DNA of 64,000 nucleotides from Chitinophaga hostae (GTDB lineage Bacteria; Bacteroidota; Bacteroidia; Chitinophagales; Chitinophagaceae): positions 1 through 64,000 of the forward strand of contig NZ_JAGTXB010000017.1 of NCBI RefSeq assembly GCF_018224885.1, read 5' to 3'. The translations under genes were made by a program, and so were the position numbers. Below are positions 33,460 through 43,400 of the stretch, piece after piece (the first letter of the stretch is position 1; every line of letters begins with the position of its first letter). The notes beneath the pieces were generated by a model. That model saw only the letters and a list, made by a program, of their open reading frames with translations, was not told the DNA's origin and ran no database searches.

Positions 33460-34818
33460 TTATCTTGGATTTTGTTCTAATGCCGGGTTCAGCTGAATAT
33501 TGTATGCCGGAACAGGGAACATATACCGGTTGCCGCCGGGCGACAGGGTGAAGGTTTCACCAGTTGCCACATTGGTACGGGTAATACTTTTGGCGAAGCG
33601 GGCATCTGTAAACAGTCTTTTCTGATCAAACCAGCGAATACAACGGCAGCATAATTCCCTTCTTCTCTCCTCTAAAACTTTTACCAGCGCATCGGTGGCG
33701 CCGGCAGCGGTTAATGGCGTATAAGCAGCGGCAGTAAAGCGTTTGGCGCGCAATGTATTGATCATACCCATAGCCGCATTTGCCTGCCCTGCTCTCGCCA
33801 GTGATTCAGCTTTTATCAGCATCACTTCCGGCACCGCTAATCCTATATTGCGGTTATTGCCGCTCACGATCTCTTTTGCATAGATGCGATAATTCACGCC
33901 ACTGAGCGACAGCGTTTGTGTCAGGTAGCTGTAGCGATAGTCATCGGGCTGATACAGCGCCAGCAGGTCATTGCTCAATACCTGGTAAGCATAATAGGCA
34001 TGGGAATTCGGGGAGGCTTTAGATAAAATAATTTCGGGATCATCAATGCGCTGCGGATAAACGGTAACGGCAGGCAGATTGAGTAACCCATTTTGTATCA
34101 ACAGTGTACTATCTGCATAGCTGCCGGCGTTCGCATAGTCGCCCATCTGCAGCGATACCCTTGCCAGCAAAGCATATGCAGCGGCTTTGGAAGGATAAAT
34201 GTTATAAGTATTATGTAACGGCAAATCAGCGGTCGCCGTATGCAGATCATCGAGAATGCTGTTATATACTTCTGCCACCGTAGCCCGTTTCGCCGTCACT
34301 GCTACGTCAGCTTTCAGCAGTAACGGCACCCCGGGTTCTGTGGCGCTGCTGGTTTTATCATACTGTCTGGCATACATATTTACCAGCGTAAAGTAGTTAT
34401 ATGCCCGGTGCACTTTAGCTTCTGCCAGCACCTGTTTTTTCAACGTTATAGTACCTCCACTGCTGTTCATCACCTGGTCTGTTACGAGATTGCAGTTGTA
34501 GATAGCAGCGTACAGGTTCTTCCAGTCGGGATCCGCGGTGGTCACGTCATAAAAGTCGGCGTTCCACATATACTGACGCATGTTGTCGGTACCGGTATTC
34601 TGTTGAATCACCGCATCGGGCAGCGTAATGTCATCCGAAGTGATGTCGGGTGCATCCATACCGCGTTCCAGCACCTCGTTATTATTCATCAGGTATCGAA
34701 AACTCGTGTAATCCGATGGGGTAATGGCGCCGGCGGTTTTTATATCGGTATACTTGCCACAGGCGGGCAGCAGCAAGGCCGACAAGGCTATAGCGAGAAT
34801 GGAATAATATTTTTTCAT
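33460..34818 (-). CDS. SusD/RagB-family lipoprotein, second locus
   Basis: A 452-residue lipoprotein: MKKYYSILAIALSALLLPAC is the leader with lipobox. SusD features include LAEAKVHRAYNYFTLVNMYARQYD, KAAAYALLARVSLQMGDYANA and the C-terminal VPEVMLIKAESLARAGQANA and VLEERRRELCCRCIRWFDQKR. Two extra cysteines in this last segment are unusual for the family. It works with the SusC gene located 21 bases upstream. Confidence 0.93.
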   Translation of the reverse strand: MKKYYSILAIALSALLLPACGKYTDIKTAGAITPSDYTSFRYLMNNNEVLERGMDAPDITSDDITLPDAVIQQNTGTDNMRQYMWNADFYDVTTADPDWKNLYAAIYNCNLVTDQVMNSSGGTITLKKQVLAEAKVHRAYNYFTLVNMYARQYDKTSSATEPGVPLLLKADVAVTAKRATVAEVYNSILDDLHTATADLPLHNTYNIYPSKAAAYALLARVSLQMGDYANAGSYADSTLLIQNGLLNLPAVTVYPQRIDDPEIILSKASPNSHAYYAYQVLSNDLLALYQPDDYRYSYLTQTLSLSGVNYRIYAKEIVSGNNRNIGLAVPEVMLIKAESLARAGQANAAMGMINTLRAKRFTAAAYTPLTAAGATDALVKVLEERRRELCCRCIRWFDQKRLFTDARFAKSITRTNVATGETFTLSPGGNRYMFPVPAYNIQLNPALEQNPR

Positions 34819-34839
34819 GTTATTTTCTTTGTAGTCAGG

Positions 34840-37800
34840 TCAGAAGCCGATGTTGAGCGAAAAGTTGTAAGAAGCAGAGGGCGGCAGTTTCAGGTTGGCG
34901 ATAGACGGCGGGAAGTCGGGGTCTATGCCATCGCTGTTTTTCGTCCATAGCAACGCCAGGTTGCGGGCAGCGCCTGTCAGTGAAATATTTTTCACCGGAA
35001 GGCGATGATACCAGGTTGCCGGCACGTCATACGTGAGAGATACTTCTCTCAGGCGGATATGATCTCCGGGTAACACATTAATGTCAGCATTGGCATAGCG
35101 GATAAAGCCTGCGCCGCTATTGCCCGAAAGCCCGGGTACATTGGTGAATGCTTCGTCGCCCGGTTTGCGCCAGCGCTGGTCTATCAGGCTATTCATCTCA
35201 TAACTCTGTAACCCATACCTGCCGGGGTAATTGGCAGGAACAGAACGCTGGAATACATAACCCAGCTTATAGGTGAGCATTACAAACAGTGACAGTCCTT
35301 TATAGCGGAATGTTTGACTGAGACTGCCAAAATAAGGCGGGTTTACATGACCGGCATTCTTCAGATCATTGATATCCCTGATGGGCTGGTAGATATTCAG
35401 GGTATCTCCTTTACTTCCTTTTACGAGCGGACTGCCGTTTTTATCCAGGCCCGCATAACGGAATGTCATCAGGTAGTCCGTAGCATATCCCTGCAGGGGG
35501 CCGCCCATTCCGCCACTTTGCAGCAGGCTGCCGGTAATATTATAGCGCGCATCTGTTACCTTGTTGGTATTATAAGAGAACACGAAATTAGCAGACCATT
35601 CGATATCTTTTTTCCTGATGATCTTTCCACCAATGGCCAGGTCTATTCCTTTACCTTCCAGGGTGGCGGTATTCCGGGTGAGGTCATCGAAGCCAAGGGT
35701 GTTATCGATCGGGAAAGTAGCAAAGAGGTCTTTGCCTTTTTTATAATAGAACTCAATACTTCCGCTAACGCGGTAATCGAACAGGCTGTAGTCGATGCCG
35801 AGGTTATAGATACCGGTTTGCTCCCAGCGCAACGCCGGGTTCGCCGGCGACAGGATAAAGGCATAAGGATCATATGGCGACTTATAATCTGTTGCAAGCG
35901 CTAACTGGTCATATGGCAGCGCCGACATGCTGATATTGCCGTTAATACCGTAGGTAGCTCTCAGGGAGAGGCTGCTCAGCCAGGATACTGACTGCATAAA
36001 ATTTTCCTTGCTCATGGCCCATGACAGGCCTGTGGACCAGAAAGGCTTTGCGCGATATTTTCTATCTAACCCAAAGTTATTATAGTCGTCGTAACGCGCG
36101 CTTCCCGACAGCGTATACTTACTGTTATAGGTATACGAAAAATTACCAAAGTAAGAAAGGTATCGTTTGCGCCGGTTGGAATAGCTGCCATTGCCGGGTA
36201 TGTTACCTGAATAGCCATCCACCGTTATATAAGGCGTGGCATAATCCACCGGTTTATTAAACTGGTTTTGTTCATTGTAACCATACAGTGTACTGAGCCC
36301 GGTGATGTCGATGGTTTGCCTGATTTCACTACCAGCGAGGGCATTGACCTGGTGTTTACCTGCAAAGTTCTGATCAAAATTGAGTTGACCGCGGATACTG
36401 TAGTTATTTTTTGCAAACTCGTTCTGATTCAAAATGGCTCCTAACGGTATACCATATACGAGTTTCCCGTTGGAAATGGAAGTGGCGCTGTTAATGAGAT
36501 TGCGGGTATAGTAGCTGCTATCGCTGTAAAAAAAATTGCCTTTACTGTTGGCCTTTTCCACCATGTATTGTGCGTTAAACGAAAGTCCTTTATAGATGGG
36601 GACATTTAATCCCAGGTTGGCGGCATAGTTACTTTCGTTCGTGGTGTTATCATTCATGGCCATTTCGTTGATGTAGTTGAGGCGCCATGGCAGGTATCCC
36701 TGCGCTTCGAGGTTGCTGAGCCGGCCGGAATAATAAGCACGGGAGAAATCAACGCCGTGCCCATTTACGTCTACCAATTGATCATAGGGCATGAGGGGGG
36801 AATACGAGCGGGCGTACACGCCGATGCCGGTATTCCCGGTTTTATAGCGGAACCAGCTGCCCCGGAGGTTGGCAGAAAAAGTGATGTTCTTATATATTTT
36901 AAACTCCTGGTTAACGCTCAGGGTCATTCTTTCGCCGGAAGTTTCTTTGGTGCTGGTATTTTCCTTATCATAGGCCCCGGAAACAAAATAGGTGTACCTG
37001 TCGGCGCCGCCGCTGATATTGAGATCATAATGTTGCGCAGATGCCGGCTGCAGCAGGTATTGGTTTACCTGGCTGCGGGAATCACGGCCTTTCAGTACGG
37101 CAAAGGCGGAGTCTTGCTGAGCCTGGGTTACCTCTCCTCTCTTGAGGCGAAACATCCAGTCCACCGCTTCACTGATGGGGCGCTGACTGCTGGCGGGCAA
37201 ACCGGCCGGGTCGGTGATAAACCTTTTAGCTACCAGTTCCTGTTCATAGTTAATCATCTGGGCGGCATTCATAAATGGCAGGGTATTGAGGCGTGGTTTG
37301 CCGTTGCTCCCTGCGCCGGCGGTGAAGGAGATACGTGGCGTTCCGCCACCTGACTTCCCTTTTTTGGTGGTGATCACAATCACACCTGCAGAAGCGCGGG
37401 CTCCCCAGATAGAGGCCGCGGCGGCATCTTTCAGGAAAGTAACCTGCTCCACATCGGCGGGATTGATGGTGCGCATATCCATTTCAGAAGGAAAGCCATC
37501 TATTACGAGCAGGGGCTTATTGTTGGTGTTGTTATTAAGCGTACTGGTACCGCGTACCGCAATACTATAGCTGCCGTTGCCCTGTACATCGCCGATAAGA
37601 TTGGAGTATACAAAGCTGTTATCTGATTCTGTGAGATTGAGTTGTACGCCAGGTACCTGTCCTTCGAGGCGGCTGATCAGGTTGGGTACCGGGATTTTTT
37701 CCAGTTGTTTGGCCGTTACCACGCCAAAAGAGCCGGTGGCGCGTTCTTTCGGCAATTTGGAGTAGCCCGTGGATACCACTTCCACCTGTTTAAGATTGCC

Positions 37801-38382
37801 TACCCTTTCTTTCAATATCACATTATATTCATGCTGCTGCCCGACGATGATATTCTGATGTTCATAGCCAACACTTGAAAAGGATACCAGGTTGGTACCG
37901 GGAGGGAGTTTGAGGAAGAACTCCCCGTTATCATTGGTTGACATATTCCTGTTGCCGTCAATAACGATTGTAGCGCCGGGAATACCCACGCCATCGGCAG
38001 TGGTAACACGTCCGGAAATAGTCCGTTGTGTTACCGCGGCCAATGGCGCTTCCGGTTTTACCGGGGTATCGTTTTGCTTTCTGCGGATCAGTACATTTTG
38101 TCCGCGGATCACAAAACCCAGTGTGGTGCTATCCAGCAGGCGGTGCAGCGCCTCCTTCAGGGGGAGGTTACTACAGTCCATACTGATAGCGGGCATGCCT
38201 TCCAGGTCGCGGGCCTGGTAACCAAAAATCATCCCTGTTTGTTGTTGCATCTGTCTGAAAATTTCTTTCAGAGATACCTGCCTGCTGTGAATCGTCACTT
38301 TAGCGTCTGCCTCCTGGGCATATGCATACGAAACATGCAGGTATAGCGCTGCCAGCAGCACTGTAACAAATTTTCTTGTCAT
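34840..38382 (-). CDS. SusC-family TonB-dependent transporter, second locus
   Basis: A 1180-residue receptor with signal peptide (1-22), STN domain (35-100), CarboxypepD_reg-like domain (121-195), a TonB-box region VEVVSTGYSKLPKE (200-213), plug (215-345, LKDAAAASIWGARASAGVI) and beta-barrel ending in SLNIGF. The STN domain links it to the FecR protein encoded just upstream. With a thioredoxin and hydrolase downstream rather than glycosidases, its ligand may be a peptide or siderophore-like molecule rather than a sugar. Confidence 0.95.
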   Translation of the reverse strand: MTRKFVTVLLAALYLHVSYAYAQEADAKVTIHSRQVSLKEIFRQMQQQTGMIFGYQARDLEGMPAISMDCSNLPLKEALHRLLDSTTLGFVIRGQNVLIRRKQNDTPVKPEAPLAAVTQRTISGRVTTADGVGIPGATIVIDGNRNMSTNDNGEFFLKLPPGTNLVSFSSVGYEHQNIIVGQQHEYNVILKERVGNLKQVEVVSTGYSKLPKERATGSFGVVTAKQLEKIPVPNLISRLEGQVPGVQLNLTESDNSFVYSNLIGDVQGNGSYSIAVRGTSTLNNNTNNKPLLVIDGFPSEMDMRTINPADVEQVTFLKDAAAASIWGARASAGVIVITTKKGKSGGGTPRISFTAGAGSNGKPRLNTLPFMNAAQMINYEQELVAKRFITDPAGLPASSQRPISEAVDWMFRLKRGEVTQAQQDSAFAVLKGRDSRSQVNQYLLQPASAQHYDLNISGGADRYTYFVSGAYDKENTSTKETSGERMTLSVNQEFKIYKNITFSANLRGSWFRYKTGNTGIGVYARSYSPLMPYDQLVDVNGHGVDFSRAYYSGRLSNLEAQGYLPWRLNYINEMAMNDNTTNESNYAANLGLNVPIYKGLSFNAQYMVEKANSKGNFFYSDSSYYTRNLINSATSISNGKLVYGIPLGAILNQNEFAKNNYSIRGQLNFDQNFAGKHQVNALAGSEIRQTIDITGLSTLYGYNEQNQFNKPVDYATPYITVDGYSGNIPGNGSYSNRRKRYLSYFGNFSYTYNSKYTLSGSARYDDYNNFGLDRKYRAKPFWSTGLSWAMSKENFMQSVSWLSSLSLRATYGINGNISMSALPYDQLALATDYKSPYDPYAFILSPANPALRWEQTGIYNLGIDYSLFDYRVSGSIEFYYKKGKDLFATFPIDNTLGFDDLTRNTATLEGKGIDLAIGGKIIRKKDIEWSANFVFSYNTNKVTDARYNITGSLLQSGGMGGPLQGYATDYLMTFRYAGLDKNGSPLVKGSKGDTLNIYQPIRDINDLKNAGHVNPPYFGSLSQTFRYKGLSLFVMLTYKLGYVFQRSVPANYPGRYGLQSYEMNSLIDQRWRKPGDEAFTNVPGLSGNSGAGFIRYANADINVLPGDHIRLREVSLTYDVPATWYHRLPVKNISLTGAARNLALLWTKNSDGIDPDFPPSIANLKLPPSASYNFSLNIGF

Positions 38383-38413
38383 CGTACTTTAATTGGTTGA
38401 TTTAAATGCTGCG

Positions 38414-39442
38414 TTAATAAACTACATAACCATCTTTGGTTTTATCGAACCTGGCATCTGCCAGTTCGCACAAAATCCGGAGGGCACTCTCAACAGATGT
38501 CTGTTTTTTAAATCCTATCGTCAGCACCAGGTTGGTGAGCGATGGGTTATTTAACCGGATGTTGATGCCGTAAAAGATCTGCAGATCCTTTACAATATCC
38601 GCCATTGTTTCATCGACGAGATTGATATCTCCCCGTTGCCAGCTGTCGACCAGCAGTGGCGCCACCTGGCGTTCTTCTATTTTGTTATTACTGGTGGTCA
38701 GTCTCATTTCCTGTCCGTTCCCCAATACGGAGATAGCCTTCGTATCTTTCGTAATCTTTACCTTGCCCGTTACCACCGATACGATCAGCTGTTTACGCCC
38801 GGGATACGCTTTAATATTGAAAGCCGTACCCAGTACGATAGTAGACACTCCTTCCGGGGTATGAATAATGAAAGGCCATTCTGCGGCATGTTGCACATCG
38901 AAATAGGCTTCTCCTTCCAGGTATATTTCTCTTTTATCTTTTCCGAACGTATCCGGGAAACGAAGGATGGTAGCGCCGTTTACCAGGATGCGGGTACTAT
39001 CGGCCAGCACAATCAGTTTTTGTTCCTTGTTGCCCGTACGTATCGTCGTTACTGAGGCCACTACATTCGTGGATGCGGTATCCGGGTGACTGGCGATGCC
39101 AACAACCGGCTTTTGCGGCGCATCTGCCAGGTACACGGCTCCTGCAGTAACCAGGAGCAGCAGGATAGCTGCGGCTGCCCAAAGGCGGTATCTCTGCGTC
39201 TTCAGCGGCCTTACCTTCGGATCAGGTATGCTGCCGGGCAAACTGATATCGCCATAGCGGCTTACAAAGGCCGACGACGGTACTTCCTCCCGGATCCGGT
39301 CATAATGTTCATCCATCAGCGCTATCAGCGACTCGTCGGTATGGTTCGAACGAATGTAGTCGAACAGCTCATTACGCTGCGCTTCGGTACCATTACCGGA
39401 GATGTATAAATCGAACAGGTATTTAAAATATTCCCTTTCCAA
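38414..39442 (-). CDS. FecR-family anti-sigma factor, second locus
   Basis: A 342-residue single-pass protein. Cytoplasmic N-terminus (1-85), a membrane helix (LWAAAAILLLLVTAGAVYLA, about 87-107), the FecR domain with DSTRILVNGATILRFP, GEAYFDV and VLGTAFNIKAYPG, and a C-terminal DUF4974-like segment (TIGFKKQTSVESALRILCEL). Pairs with the ECF sigma factor 89 bases upstream. Confidence 0.93.
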   Translation of the reverse strand: MEREYFKYLFDLYISGNGTEAQRNELFDYIRSNHTDESLIALMDEHYDRIREEVPSSAFVSRYGDISLPGSIPDPKVRPLKTQRYRLWAAAAILLLLVTAGAVYLADAPQKPVVGIASHPDTASTNVVASVTTIRTGNKEQKLIVLADSTRILVNGATILRFPDTFGKDKREIYLEGEAYFDVQHAAEWPFIIHTPEGVSTIVLGTAFNIKAYPGRKQLIVSVVTGKVKITKDTKAISVLGNGQEMRLTTSNNKIEERQVAPLLVDSWQRGDINLVDETMADIVKDLQIFYGINIRLNNPSLTNLVLTIGFKKQTSVESALRILCELADARFDKTKDGYVVY

Positions 39443-39531
39443 TGGTGTATGTAATTTTGGCCGGCGTTATGCCGTGGCGTATATATAAGACGAATACAAA
39501 ATTGCCCGGTCCTATTGCAGCATAAACTTTT

Positions 39532-40083
39532 TTAAAAAATACGAAGATGGCTGCTGACGAATTTGCGTAAAGTGGAGAGCGCTGCAGTAAGCTGATTTTT
39601 TACCGTATGGGGAGATAGTTGCAGCTCCCGTGCAATCTCCTCGCGGCTCATGCCATTGATCTGGCTGAGCTGATAAATGATACGACGCTGCGGAGGCAGA
39701 TGACTGATCGCTTCAGCGAGGGCCAGCTGAAATTCCTTCACCTCCACTATTTCAATTGTTTTATTTTCCTGCCATTGGTGATTCCGGAAGTACTCATCCC
39801 TTAATTTACGGTCGTTGGCCAGTTTACGCAACACGTCAATAACTTTGTTACGCACCATAAAATAGAGATACTGCTCAATATTGGTGATCTCTTCCAGGTC
39901 GTCCTTCTTTATCCATAATTTGATGAAAACATCCTGGATAATATCGCGGGCCAACAGCTCCGATTGCACCATATTGCAGGCAAATACATACAAACGATGC
40001 TCGTACTGCCGGAACAACAAGGAAAACTGCTCCTGCTGCCGGCGTCCCGTATCATTTACTTTTTCTTCCTGGTACTCCCCCAT
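39532..40083 (-). CDS. ECF sigma factor, second locus
   Basis: A 183-residue sigma factor of normal length. Region 2: LYVFACNMVQSELLARDI with QDVFIKLWIKKDDLEE and YFMVRNKVIDVLRK. Region 4: LPPQRRIIYQLSQINGMSRE followed by EIARELQLSPHTVKNQL. The ATG at 40083 is well placed. It should drive the SusCD/TlpA/hydrolase operon. Confidence 0.92.
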   Translation of the reverse strand: MGEYQEEKVNDTGRRQQEQFSLLFRQYEHRLYVFACNMVQSELLARDIIQDVFIKLWIKKDDLEEITNIEQYLYFMVRNKVIDVLRKLANDRKLRDEYFRNHQWQENKTIEIVEVKEFQLALAEAISHLPPQRRIIYQLSQINGMSREEIARELQLSPHTVKNQLTAALSTLRKFVSSHLRIF

Positions 40084-40361
40084 ATGCTGCCCCTGAATAA
40101 TTGACCTGCTAGTCGCTGTCTGATATCTAAATAATTGATATAAAATGGTTTAAGACAATCCCCTGGCCCTGGTATACCGCCCCCGGCGATACCTGTTAAA
40201 CGGTTGATTATCTTATAAGACGATTCAAAAAAGGGCTGGTCCTATTGGCGGAGCATTTTTTTTCAGATAGCACAAATTGCCGCCGGCGGGTGCTGAAAGT
40301 AAAACGGCGCTTCAAATATATAAAATAAGTGTCAGAACAACATGAAAAACAACAGGTGTAA
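40084..40361. other. Intergenic region upstream of the second sigma factor
   Basis: Together with the terminator that follows, this makes a 324-base gap between the giant subtilase end and the sigma factor start. It should hold the sigma-gene promoter, but I see no exact TAnnTTTG box with a matching TTTG. No ORF or RNA gene is apparent. Confidence 0.35.
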
Positions 40362-40387
40362 AAAAGGCCGGGAAACCCCGGCCTTTT
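40362..40387 (-). terminator. Strong terminator after the giant subtilase
   Basis: AAAAGGCCGGG and CCCGGCCTTTT form an 11-bp stem with a 4-base loop, 20 bases past the stop codon of the subtilase on the minus strand. Confidence 0.9.
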
Positions 40388-40407
40388 CATCTTTTTAAAA
40401 TATTCGG

Positions 40408-43400
40408 CTACATTTTAATCACCGTGATGGTTTCCCTGTTCTTCCCCTGTACCACTTCTACCATATAGGTACCGGGCATTAACCGTTCTCCAAAGATGAT
40501 TGTTTTATCTGTTCCCCTCACTTCTTCCACCAGCCTGCCATTCAGGTCGTACACTTTTACAGCTGCTATACCTTCCCCGTAGGCTGGTAATTGCAATGTA
40601 AAGCGCTGTGTACTTGGATTAGGACTTACTATTACGCGGAAGTCATTTTCAGCTGCCAATTTGGTAGCGCCGGCAACACATGCGCCCAGCCTGTCGCCAT
40701 GCGCCAAATGCGTCGGTACTTCCGTTTTATTTACATTCAGCGTAAATGAACTTCCACTACCGGTTTTGTGGCATATAATTACCTTCTGATAACCACCACG
40801 TATATCCGTTACTGTTACTTGTTTACTTACAAAGGCGGTGCAACCATTCGCATCAGTAATGGTAACGGAATAGGTATAAGTACCGGCGGAAGACGGGCTT
40901 ACCTGTGCCGTGGCAGCGGTAGCGCCTGTTGACCACTTATAGGTGTAAGGCGACTTCCCGCCTGTTACCTGTGTGGTAAGCTTCAGCGATGAAGGGCCAT
41001 AGCCCAGGTAGATGGTATTGGCTTCTCCGCCTGGTTTTACTGCATACGCGTCAGGAATGGTTACCGACAATTGCGCATTGTTGACCGTAAGTGTGTAGCT
41101 GCAGTTGCCGGTGTTACCGCATGCATCTGTGGCTGTCCAACTGACATTGGTAACGCCGGTATGGAATGCCACACCAGCCAGGCTGGCTACGCCGTTCCCG
41201 GTGGTAGCGCCACTGAGCGAGTAGCTGAAATTAACAGCGCTGCAATGATCGGATGCTGTGATATCCAGTTCAGTTCCTGCAGCGGTATAGGTACACCCGC
41301 CGCTGTTGACTTGCCGCACGGCGTTGGCCTTACAGTTGATCAACGGTGCGGTTGTATCTTTTACAGTGATTGTTTGGGCGTGACGGGTCCATCTGCCTGC
41401 GTTGTCCCTGGCGGCCCAGCTGCGGGTAATAACCAGGTTAGCGGCGCAGGAGCCGTTTGCCATCATGTCTGTATAGCTGATAACCGGCAGGGAATCTGTA
41501 TCGTCCTGCACAGCGGTTGGAACACCCGTAACATTTGGCGCGGCATTGTAACCACAGGTGTCATTCCTGACAACAGTAATATTTGCCGGCGCCGTAAAGG
41601 CAGGTGCTGCATTGCTGGTTTGCATAAATACCAGCTGCTTATTGCGGATATCAGTAGCTGCGGTGCCCATAGCTACGTCAGGATTTCCCTCGGTGGTGGC
41701 GCCATTGGCGGTTACGCCCCAGTTGCCTGATGCGTTAAACGCCCTGTTGCTGAGCTGCAGATTGTGTAAACTATCGACCGCATTCGTTAATGCGATGGTG
41801 CTGACAGCAGTTGCGGCGCTGTCGCCATAGCTTCTGATGATCCAATACTGCCCATGATAAACATCTCCCGCAGGCGCTGCATAAGGTGTGGCATTCAGCC
41901 TGCTCACTACGGCTTCGCCTTTCGGATAACCGCCTCCTGGTTGATATTTTAGGGCGAGGCCTACCTGGTCGAAATGATAACGTCCGGCGCTGTCAATAGT
42001 AAGCGACTGACTTTGTCCACGTGCAACCGGAGCGGCAGACGCTTCATGTTGCACACTGCTGTCGGCAGCCACGATATAGGCATTCCCCGATACCTCGGTG
42101 AAAAATGCGGCGCCGGGTTGTCCCTGTCCCTGCAGGTATACTTTTAATCCTGCAGTACCCGCGTCGACGGTATGATACATATTTTCGCGGATCTGCGACT
42201 GGGTACGGGCGGTGCTCCAGATCCTGAATTCATCCAGTGACCCGTTGATACCATCTCCCCCGGTATTATTCACGGTAAACCCTGACCAGGTTGCCGGGAA
42301 AGAAGAAGCCGTTCTAGTGCCCACCAGTTGCCCGTCTCTGTAAACATTTACCACACCATTGTCGAAGCTAAATGCGTAGTGGTGCCAGGTATTCAGATCG
42401 CTGAAAGCGCCTGGTATTTCCACGCGGGAAGCTGCGTTATTCGCTACGCCAACGCTCATGCTCTTATCATCGTTTGCATGTGCCAGGAAACTTCCCCAGC
42501 CGTTGCCTATCTGCTGATTCCAGCTCTGCGCGTTATTGGCTTTGAGCCACCATTCAATGGTAAACACGACCGGTTTCCAATTCAGACCATTTACCACGAT
42601 ACCCGCGTCGCTGCCGTCAAATTTATAAGCTTGTCCGGCTAACGTATCCACCTGTTCAATGCCGGTGGTTTTATTAAAGGCGAATTGTCCGAAGCTGGTC
42701 AGAGAATCTACTGCATTAAAGCTGAATACCACATTGCTATCGGTGGCAGCTACCGTTTTACCGTTAAGCGCCCAGTTGTTTCCGAAGGCATTAAATCCGC
42801 GACGATACAAGCGGTACATACCTGCACCGGAGGCGCCGGCGCCACTGCTGATGCTGAGTTTTGTGAGACCGGTGAAAACAGCGTTACTTCCGTAATTGTT
42901 GATCACCCAGTAAGTACTGTCCTGCGCGGCGGGCAGCAAATCATTAGCCGGAACAGCATTCAGTTTGCTTACTACTACTTCGCCGTTAGGATGAGTACCT
43001 GTAGCAGAGAAATCCAGGCTGATACCTGTTTGTCCGAAACGGGTGACACCCGGCGACAGGATCTGTTTTGTTTCACTTACACCTTTTGCAATTGGTGCAT
43101 TGGAAGTGGTTCTCACCGCATTTACCAGGCGTACCGGGTAACCATTTCCGGAGATATCTACCACACCATTCTGCGATGCCTGGAACTGCAAACAAAGCTT
43201 TAATCCTGCCTCAGTACCTGTGGCAGTAAGGTGCATTCCTTCCCTGATTTGTTGTTGTGTTTTTTCGACGGTCCACATCCTGAATTCGTCCAGTTCGCCG
43301 TCAATAGCGTCAGCAGAATTAGCGCCGATACGGAAAGTGGTCCAATTGGGCGGATAACTGGAAGCAGTTTTGCTGTCAATCAGTTTCCCGTCGCGATAGA

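Noticed and set aside
41071..41730. A 219-codon plus-strand frame
   Set aside because: Antisense to the HYR and LamG part of the giant subtilase; no plausible family.
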